From NCBI GenBank assembly GCA_004009845.1, contig RMBW01000016.1, positions 310,001-374,000 on the forward strand: DNA of 64,000 bases. Reading direction: 5' to 3'. This document shows positions 55,569 through 64,000 of this stretch, piece by piece. The notes below the pieces were generated by a model. That model was not told where the DNA came from. It did no database searches and saw nothing but the letters and a program-made list of their open reading frames with translations. Position numbers and translations under genes: made by a program. How positions within the stretch are numbered: position 1 is the first letter of the stretch; the number at the start of each line of letters is the position of its first letter. The DNA is from Davidsoniella eucalypti. Its lineage: Eukaryota > Ascomycota > Sordariomycetes > Microascales > Ceratocystidaceae.

Positions 55569-58500
55569 ATTGCAGGAAACCAGTAACAGAAAGAGACACT
55601 ACGACTTTACGATAAAAGATAGGTGGAGAATGAAGAACGGTGCCGGTCGAGTCTCTTGACGAATTGTATATAGATATATCCAACAGTATATAATCAGGGT
55701 ACCAGCGGAAACGCTTGCTCGTACCAAATATCAGTGTACATTCCTACTAAAGTATAGTTCAACTATCTATGAAAATATTAATAAAAATAAATTGCATAGT
55801 CTAGAATTCATGGTACTTGACACACAAGATTCCAGATACATTTTTGCCAACCTGTATTGGCCATAGCTCTTCAGTGGACAGCGGCCCTGTTCTTCAGTGC
55901 GTCATATTGCCAGAATCCACTCCTTCAGGACATAACAGCTCGTATTTGAGTCTTCTCTCTCCTTGATAAGGAGACCAAAGGAGACCATTCTAGAAGACAC
56001 TCAGCTGTACAACTAATTATAGGAATACAAAGCTTCGGCAGCATATACATATAAATACCACTTGCAGAGTAAAATGCATAGCAAAGGAGGGCAAAACGAA
56101 TCCCCTGACATAGGGCACGTATGACCTGCAGCCTCATTTCGGGATGACGGGAAAAATAGCATCATAGACTCGGGTTTATACAAGCCACCAGCTTCTAACA
56201 AGATAGGAGAACTAGAAATAGACAACAGTGTATTATTCGCCCTTCATTCCTTCTATAATTCTATACCATCCTTGAAAGTGTAAATGCCAAATGCCCAATC
56301 AATGGGTCTCCAGCAATAGGCAACAAGTTAGCACAGGACTTTGCATATGTGACAAAGGAGTGTAAGATAATTTTATAGAATGAAGAACACAATAAAGGAC
56401 GTCTTTTTCGGAATTAGGATTAGCCTATGTTTAGCTATGTACTTATGTTCAGGGCGTTTGCAAAGACAGCAGCCACAGGGGTCAGGAGGTCATTGTATCC
56501 TATGTATACATAGCTATAAACTAGGTAGTCCGGACTTGTTTATTGCAGATATCAAAACTACATATCAGAGGTTCCTCGGCGTCTTTTCAAATCAGCCAGC
56601 TATACGAACACGAAGCGTCTATTCAGTCACAACATACACAAGGAACACTTTAGGTTGACTGCATGTATTGCCCGTCAACCTAAAGTGTTCCGAGAATAAA
56701 ACATTTCAAAAAGCCTTTTGGATAGGCTTTCTTTTCATAGATGTCTGTACAGCCTTAGTCAGTACAACAAACAGTCAAACATACCACCAAAGACAAGAAT
56801 GAACTACGCAAATCAGATGGAAATAGTAATCGCCGCTGTCATACCAGTCATTAGAATCTCGGGAAGGTATCAGGATCAAACGAATGCATATGTCTATCTG
56901 TCTGTCTTGTGCAACAGCGCGTGGTTTTAGAAGAAGCCGTGCTGCCAGATTAATCTGGTCAGCCTAAACGTTGCCTGCAAACATGTTCCAAGCTAAATGA
57001 GGATCAACTAAGTGGGATAGGCGATACTGGCCTAGACAGAAATCCTGTCGCCTAGAGAATAGAAGGCTGTTCAAGTAGAACAGAAATCCGGGGGGAGAGA
57101 TTATTAACAAGCAGACTAATACGGCATACAAACATATTGTGTGTTAACCCTATTTATGGGCTGTCTCAACCCTTATGCTGTGGCTCAATCAAATCATTCT
57201 CATTGATTTCTTCTATACTTTATATATCTGTATAATCAAGCCACTAAATATAATATATGTATCTTGTACCCACCGGCAAGCTCGCCTGTCTTCTTTTAGA
57301 GTTATCTTCCATTATGTCAAGCTCAGCTTAGTCTCAGACTTAGCATTGGAGAATACAGATATGTACAACTACACAACTATATTAGAGTAAAAGAACAGAC
57401 GACAACTACGGACGTACAACACGACCTTCCATAGAGATATACCCGAGACAGGCCTGGCAAAGTACACCAAGCCAGGGAGATAAGTTGAGGAGACGAAAAC
57501 CTCAGTCTTACCATTGGCACCTTGAATGGACAGTCCGAGTCTTAGCCTATTTGAAGAAAAACGATGGAAAAAAGAGAAACATATGGAGTTTCTGTTGGGG
57601 TTAGGTAGCATGTAAATAACAATCTTAATGCCAAGCCTGATTGTGCTGAAGAACGCCCGATAGGTGAATGGGATGTATGCTATTACTCCTATTATTCACG
57701 ATGTGTGATATCGTTCGTCTCTCTTAGGGGGATTAGATTGGTATGGGAATCGTTTGGAATATTCATGTAATTGGTTCCTGAGTGTAAATATTAAACAATA
57801 AAGCCCTATACTCATGATGAGGAAGCACAGTCAGTAAGATGACGGTCTATATCGAATACTTATAAGGACGATAATGTGTATATTGTAACTACATATGTAG
57901 CTAACGGCTTAGGCAGCTTATATGTTGTTTAGTTATTACCGCCTGTATACTGTAGGCAAAAGTCGGCCCTGGGCGATATATTATATATTAAGCGTGATAT
58001 TATGTGACAGTAGGTCAGATTCAGGCTAAGGAGGTAAGAGGGCAAAACTCAGTACTTGGCAGGGTGGACTTGAGATAAAAAAAGAAACAAGTAAAAAGGA
58101 TAACTAGCTGATGTGAAGCGGCTCGTTGTTGGGTGGCCTCTAATTTCCACAACGTATCATCGAATGGTGCTCTACGGAATATATTTTCTTCTTCTTTTTA
58201 TTATCATACAGATACACTGCGAACTACACATATGTAAGTTAGTAAAACTAGACATGATTCAAGTATCATTTACTGAAATTACAGAGGTATAAAGGTCGGT
58301 ATTTGCTAACCCTATTGTCTTTTGTTAGGGCATACTGGGATAAAGCTGGATGTAAGGAGCGTTTTGTGAGTACTGCAAGTTATGCTTAATCTTCGTTACA
58401 TGGCGGGCTATCCTCTCAGTCAACAAAGAAAAACCTTAAAAAACGATGACAATGGCGTCGAAAACAAGGGGATCGCTATTCCCTTGTTCTGCTGTCTTAT

Positions 58501-61062
58501 TGTCTTGGCTTAAATACGCCCTGTTATGCAGAAGTGGCAGAATCTTACAGTTGCAGCATTTTATATGTACAGTGTATTTCGGTTTATATAACATGAGTTT
58601 TTAATCCTTGGCACAGGCCACCCTGACAAGATAAGTACATCAGCGTATGTTTATTTGATATCAGCACGGTTACTGGGCAGTCTGCACTGTGCCCCATCGA
58701 AAGAAACCAGCAATTCAGGAAAAAGATTCGCAGAATCCAGGGAGCAAGACGCTAGAGGATGTGATAGTGGCTGGCACCAATGTGATAGCCAGTTAGTGAT
58801 GGAAGATGGGTTTCAGGAAGATGAAATTTCCCAGTATGCTTCTATCAGTGTCAGTGAAACTTGTTTGCATGTGCAGGTGGAAGCTAGCACTTAACCGCTA
58901 TTAGGTCTGGGATACTGCAAGGCAACGCAAAGCTTAGACGCGTTCATGGGTCAACCATAATGTACTACATCAACGCCACTGGGCCATATCAAGAAACCGG
59001 CAAGGTCGGATCCAGACAAGAATACGCACTTGGTGTCAGAATCTGCAGGCGTGGACTGGCGTAAAGGATAGAGACACCTGCGCATTTACAGGTGCAAATC
59101 ACCAGCCAGTCACTGGCAAGCCATAGAAATCCCTCCGAGTGGAAGATTTGCCTCCCGTCAGATGACGGAAACTTCTTTCCAGCAATTTTGCACGGTTCTG
59201 CTTACTCGTTGTAATTGGATTTGTATGCAACTACAAAACAGATGATAGAGCCCGCAAATTAAGGGTGGAATAGAATAGATATACACCTTACAGCGTCAGC
59301 ACAAAGTCAGGGCTTTGGTCGATGCCAACAGACGTTCTGTCAACATGAAGTTGAGCCAGCAAAACCTAGGACGTCTGCCATAGAACGCTTGCCATTCTTT
59401 CGTTGCAGTCCCATGACTATCGACGTGATATAGACCTTAAACTCTGGTTCTTTCTTCCTTCTCGCCAAAACGTGGTTCCGCAACAGTCCCTAGCATCGGT
59501 GTTGAGAATTAGCTTGCCCTTCGATGCTTTGAGTATAAAATGTGCATACCGGTATGGATGCATCGAACTCGATCCGGACGCCTGGCTTGTCTGGTACTGG
59601 TAGGGAAAAAGGGAAGATACTCGATATGCTATATCGGATGCGGCAGACCCAGGAGGTCATCTGCAGCAGCTAAAGTCCGGCACTACCGTACTCTCCTGGA
59701 GGCCATCTCCGTTGAGCCCGAGTTAAAAGACACAATAAGCTAGTGCGAGGGCTAGCATCTTGGTTAAGCATGGTGTGAGGGGAGGCTTCAAACCGGCTGA
59801 CTGCGTGATATTGCACAGCACAAAAGCCAATATTATTGCAAGCTAGGGGGCACAACGTACGCCGTGTCAACTACTGCTCGAGTCAGCGTACCACACATCA
59901 CCGTATGATGTATACCTACATATGTATAGTTGTACTGATACGTGTCGAAGAGTGGCCAGTACATAGCCATCCCCAGACAAGAGCTTCGTTGGTATAACAC
60001 TGCTCCACGAATGTATCCCAAAAGACAGGGTGGCTATACCACAGCGGGTGTGGTATTCATAATTCATACCTGTATCAACCAACGAGGGCTGTTCTATGGT
60101 CGGCAGCTGGTGTAAGCGAGCTGGACTAGCTGTGTACTTTTTCCAGCCTATGAGGCCACATTAGTATAGCATATTCTTTTTTACTGGCTGAAGTGAAGTG
60201 TAAGCTGGAACCTTGATTGCATCCGGACTTGGCTTGTCTGGCGAAGAAAAAGAAATACACCAGAGCGAGAGAAAAGAGAAATTAAAATTTAAAAAAAGGC
60301 ACGCTTACTGCAGCTAAAAAGCAGGTGAGACAACGCCCGCCCTGATCACCAGGGCATATTTTGAGTTCCTTGTCATTTGTGTGGCTGCAGATGCAGGCCG
60401 TCTAATAGCAAGTAAAAGGGCACCCAAAAGCAATATCTCCAGTCACCTAGACTGGACGGTACGAGGACTCACTAGCCGACACGGCGCTAGGCAGGCTTTG
60501 GTAAGAGGGCAAAGGGCTAAGCATAGCATGGCAGTAAGCGGCGCGTCGAAAGAACGGATTGCACATCGTATATGTGAGTTGGACTAGCTTGATATTGCGT
60601 GTGGTTAGTACAGTCTATACTGTTTTTGGCTGCTGTTGGCTGCTGTTGGCCGTCGAGCCACAGACTATAAGATCTGGTTGTGTTCCTGGCCTACCTTGGT
60701 CTCATGCTCCTCTTCTTCTCTCATCAGACCACAGACAGCCTTCACCAGCTTATCTACACCCTCTCTGTTCTTCCGTCCTGCTGCTCCCCAGGACCAAGAC
60801 AGACAAAGTAGTGTCTGAGAGACGACCTAGTATTCGTATTAGTGAAGATCTCTTATAACTGTCGTTACTGCTTGCCAGCTTCTTCTTGGCCATTCGTTCT
60901 TTTTTTCTTCAACTTTCCAACCAACCACGCTCGCTGTCGCTGTCTCTATCCTTGCTTGGCCCTTTTTAGTGTCCTTTCCACTCGCTACTTGTCTGCACCA
61001 CTTATTGTTAATACTTTGCTTTCTATATCTCCAACTCTTCTTTTCCTGGAACAAGTCTCACG
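55569..61062. other. 5.5-kb gene-poor region
   Basis: The largest stretch without a gene. Only short frames without family features are present (for example 58655-58894 and 60559-60858, both plus). It includes a perfect 18-bp inverted repeat at 56642-56691 and a short direct repeat (ggctgctgtt) near 60629-60650. The last 400 bases before 61063 are T/C-rich and probably the promoter/leader of the multicopper oxidase gene. Confidence 0.45.
56642..56691. repeat. perfect 18-bp inverted repeat with 14-nt loop
   Basis: ggaacactttaggttgac (56642-56659) is followed after 14 nt by its exact reverse complement (56674-56691). Fungal genes rarely use such terminator hairpins. It may be the remains of abutting terminal inverted repeats of a DNA transposon or MITE, but no other copy or target duplication was seen. 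Confidence 0.85.
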
Positions 61063-63635
61063 ATGCGTTCCATCTTCGGCCTGTCGGCTTCCGCCTCGGT
61101 GGCCCTTGCTGCCGTCCAAACTCTCAACTGGGACATCACCTGGGTCAACGGTGCTCCTAACGGCGTCGACCGCCCTATCGTTGGTAAGTCTCCTTGTGCT
61201 CAGCCGTCGCTAGTGTATACCATAGACCATACAGCGGAGAATCTAGTCCACTGACGATCTACTACAGGCATCAACGGCCAGTGGCCCAACCCTACCGTCA
61301 AGGGCAACGTCGGTGACACCATCATCGTCAACGTCCACAATGCCCTCGGAAACGAGACTACCAGTATTCACTGGCACGGTCTGTACATGACTGACACGCC
61401 TCACATGGACGGTGCCCCTGCTGTCAGCCAGTGTGCTATTCCTCCCGGCCAGAACTTCACCTACGAGTTCAAGGTAAGAAACAACCCTCTCTTCCCCATG
61501 TCCGTATCAACAGCCACAGCCGTGTTAACACACTCGATAGCTTGAACTCGGAGGCACCTTCTGGTGGCATTCTCACGACGGTGGCCAGTATGCCGATGGT
61601 CTCCGTGGTGCCCTGATTGTGCACGACCCCGCCGATCCTCACCAACTTGAGTACGACGAGGATGTCATAATGAGCGTCTCTGGTAAGTCACCCTAGAAAC
61701 AACACTAAGTCTTCCTTGTTATAAACACAGGACAGAGGCCGGCACATCATTCATGATTGCCAACTTCTATCCAAGTCCATTGTCATACAAGAAAGCCAGA
61801 TGGCGTGCATCATACGAAGAAACCATGCAGATGCCTTGATCCTTCCGTGATACGGCATGTCGGCGAGACACACTTAGCCTGCAGTGCAATCCATTTCCTG
61901 TTGTACGAGGCTACCTTGGGAATCTTGTGTCTTACCTATCGTCATCCACCCCCGTTGATATCATAACCGTTACCATGCTAACCCTAACCCTGCTTAGATT
62001 GGTATAACGACCAAGTCCCCGTCCTTCTGGGCGAGCTGTTGAACACCAACAACACTGAATTCCGTCCACCGATTGCGGACTCGGCTCTCGTTAACGAGGC
62101 CCAGACCTGGGATCTCAACATGGTTCCCGGCAAGAAGTACCGTATCCGTATCATCAACTACTCGGCGCTGGCCAACGCCATCATTGAGTTCGGCGGCCAT
62201 AACATGACTGTCATCGAGACTGATGGTATCCCCGTTGTCTCGCAGACTGCCGATCGTATCTTCCTTGGTGCTGGCCAGCGCTACAGCGTCATCATCGAGG
62301 CTAAGAAGGACACCACTCAGGACTATCCCTTCCTCGTTATGCTTGATATGAACCCCAACTATCAAGCTCCCCAGCTTGGCTTCGTCGCCAACGCCACTGG
62401 CCTGCTAAAGTACGGCGGTAGCAACTCAACTCCGGACCCGGTCGTCATTTACCAGCCAATTACTATTCTTGACGATACCACTCTGAGCGTAAGTCTATCT
62501 CACTTTATCCCCTCCCCTCCCAAGTATAGCTTGTAGCAGTCAATAACTAACATGCATCGCTTCCTAGCCCTTTGATCTGCTCCCAGCTGTGGACTATGAT
62601 GTCGAGTTCACCAAGAACTTCACCTTCGCTCTGGACGGTGAAGGCGTTCCTCGTGCCTACCTCAACAACGAGATCTACGTCAACCAGAAGGTTCCTACTC
62701 TGTACACTGCCCTGTCTGTTGGTCAGGATGCCGAGAACCCCATTGTCTATGGTGACGTCAACCCCGAAATTGTCGAGAAGTCCAAGGTTGTCCAGATTGT
62801 CCTGAATAACTTTACTCCTGCCGGTCACCCCTTCCATCTTCACGGCCACCACTTCCAGGTCATCTCGCGTCCTGGTTTCAACGCTGGTGTCTACAACGGC
62901 ACTCTCGATAGCATTCCCGTGGCTCCTCTTTTCCGTGACACCGTCATGGTTGAGGGCAACTCTCACGTCGTCCTGCGCTACCTCGCTTCTCGTGCGGGTG
63001 CCTGGATCTTCCACTGCCACATGGAATGGCACGTCCACATGGGTGCCACTGCCACCTTCCTGACTGCCCCTCTCGAGCTGCAGCAGAACCTTGTTGTCCC
63101 CCAGAGCCACTTCGATATCTGCCCCTGCGGTCAGGCCAAGGGTAACGCTGCCGGTAACACTGCCAATGCCCTTGACCTCACTGGTGCTAACGACAAGCCT
63201 ATGCTGCCTGACGAGGGCGCTCTCTACGACCCTGATACCATGGCTATGTGCGTTAACAACGCTTCATCTACCGCTACTGCTACTTCTCCCACTGCCACCG
63301 GTACTGGTATTGTTCCTACTGGTACTGCTACTGGTACTGGTATCACTCCTACTGGTACTGCTACTGGTACTGGTATCACTCCTACTGGTACTGCTACTGG
63401 TACTGGTATCACTCCTACTGGCACTGCTACGGGCACTGGTATCACTCCTACTGGCACATCTGTCATTCCCACTGGTACCGCCGTCTCTAGCGTCACTGAT
63501 CTTGCTACCACCCCAGTGCCCACAGGATCTGGTATCTCGACTGGTACCGCTCCTACTGGAACTGCCATCTCGACTCTCACTACCAAGAAACGTGCTTGCC
63601 GTGCTTACTACACGCCTGTCCTTGGCAAGGCATAA
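61063..63635 (+). CDS. Fet3-like multicopper oxidase (probable ferroxidase/laccase), no membrane anchor
   Basis: Five exons: 61063-61183, 61268-61473, 61541-61682, 61998-62488, 62568-63635 (675 residues). The signal peptide is [18 protein letters not shown]. All four copper signatures are present: [46 protein letters not shown] and [11 protein letters not shown]. The start ([27 protein letters not shown]) and the segment [19 protein letters not shown] resemble fungal Fet3 ferroxidases more than classic laccases. Fet3 oxidises Fe(II) for uptake with Ftr1 and normally ends in a transmembrane helix. Here the C-terminus is instead a Thr/Gly repeat tail (63298-63460, 11-residue units [11 protein letters not shown]) ending [18 protein letters not shown]. 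It may therefore be secreted or wall-bound. No Ftr1 gene is in the window. Introns are 84, 67, 315 and 79 nt, mostly with CTAAC branch sites. Confidence 0.9.
63298..63460 (+). repeat. 33-bp coding tandem repeat in the oxidase C-terminus
   Basis: Four to five copies of a 33-bp unit encode [11 protein letters not shown]. The last copy differs by synonymous changes (ggcact for ggtact). Confidence 0.85.
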
Positions 63636-64000
63636 ATATCTTGATGACACTTTTTTGACCAGCTGCTTTCGTTGTATATATATACGTTAGTCAATTAGAT
63701 TGACAGTATCACGCCGACTGGAGTTGTGCTTTTCGCACGATACCATTTTTTCTCTCTGTTTCTAAATTCTCCCAGAGTATTAATTCTTGCCTTGATGACT
63801 GGCCCATGTTCATCTAGGTTAGTTCGACATCTATATATAACTAAATCTATATTTTCCTATCTGGTTCATCTTGTTTTTCTAATACCTATGTTCATGTGTG
63901 TGTTCTCTGATTGCTTTTTTTCAATTTTTTTCTTATTCATGTTCATGTTGTCTATCAATGGAGTGAAATGTTTTAATGATTTGAATTAATTAGGTGATAT
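63636..64000. other. 3' flank of the multicopper oxidase gene
   Basis: T-rich DNA with no gene. It presumably contains the oxidase 3' untranslated region and polyadenylation site, whose position cannot be fixed. Confidence 0.5.

Overview
The window is nuclear DNA of a filamentous ascomycete (Pezizomycotina; class not resolved). The evidence is short GT-AG introns of about 55-85 nt with CTAAC branch sites, an SreA-type GATA repressor, a NoxA-type NADPH oxidase, a Zn2Cys6 regulator, and a secreted precursor carrying two alpha-pheromone-like peptides. Genes are sparse. Many intergenic stretches are 1-5 kb, AT-rich, and hold only degraded repeat fragments.

Layout. 1-1876 (-): remnant of a Tad/I-like LINE with ORF1 joined to the post-endonuclease part of ORF2, running off the left edge. 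5731-7610 (+): SreA-like iron repressor with two GATA fingers. 10553-11614 (-): a six-exon Tvp15-like Golgi membrane protein with a probable 6-nt microexon. 12400-15312 (-): secreted protein with nested tandem repeats and a C-terminal expansin-like domain. 19378-21185 (-): NoxA. 24700-25556 (-): DUF1640 mitochondrial protein. 26455-33602 (-): 2277-residue fusion of an SF1 helicase, an NF-X1-type Cys-rich segment and three CbxX/CfqX AAA modules. 38458-40032 (+): amino-acid permease. 42090-43958 (+): monocarboxylate-type MFS transporter. 46451-48730 (+): Zn2Cys6 transcription factor. 50197-50745 (+): pheromone-like precursor. 51319-54065 (-): SMYD-like SET protein interrupted by an in-frame TAG. 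54951-55568 (+): small secreted protein. 61063-63635 (+): Fet3-like multicopper oxidase without a membrane anchor.

How the genes relate. There is no operon-like or biosynthetic cluster. Two genes concern iron (the SreA-like repressor and the Fet3-like oxidase) and NoxA concerns redox signalling, but they lie about 14-55 kb apart and shared regulation is only a hypothesis. The pheromone-like gene and NoxA both belong to processes tied to sexual development in related fungi.

The most notable observations are the divergent two-copy pheromone precursor, the helicase/NF-X1/triple-AAA fusion, the 6-nt microexon, the nested repeats of the expansin-like protein together with its replaced active-site residues, the stopless 72-nt intron inside a GATA finger, and the nonsense codon in the SET gene. 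All exon boundaries were read by eye from splice signals, reading phase and family similarity. None has transcript support here.
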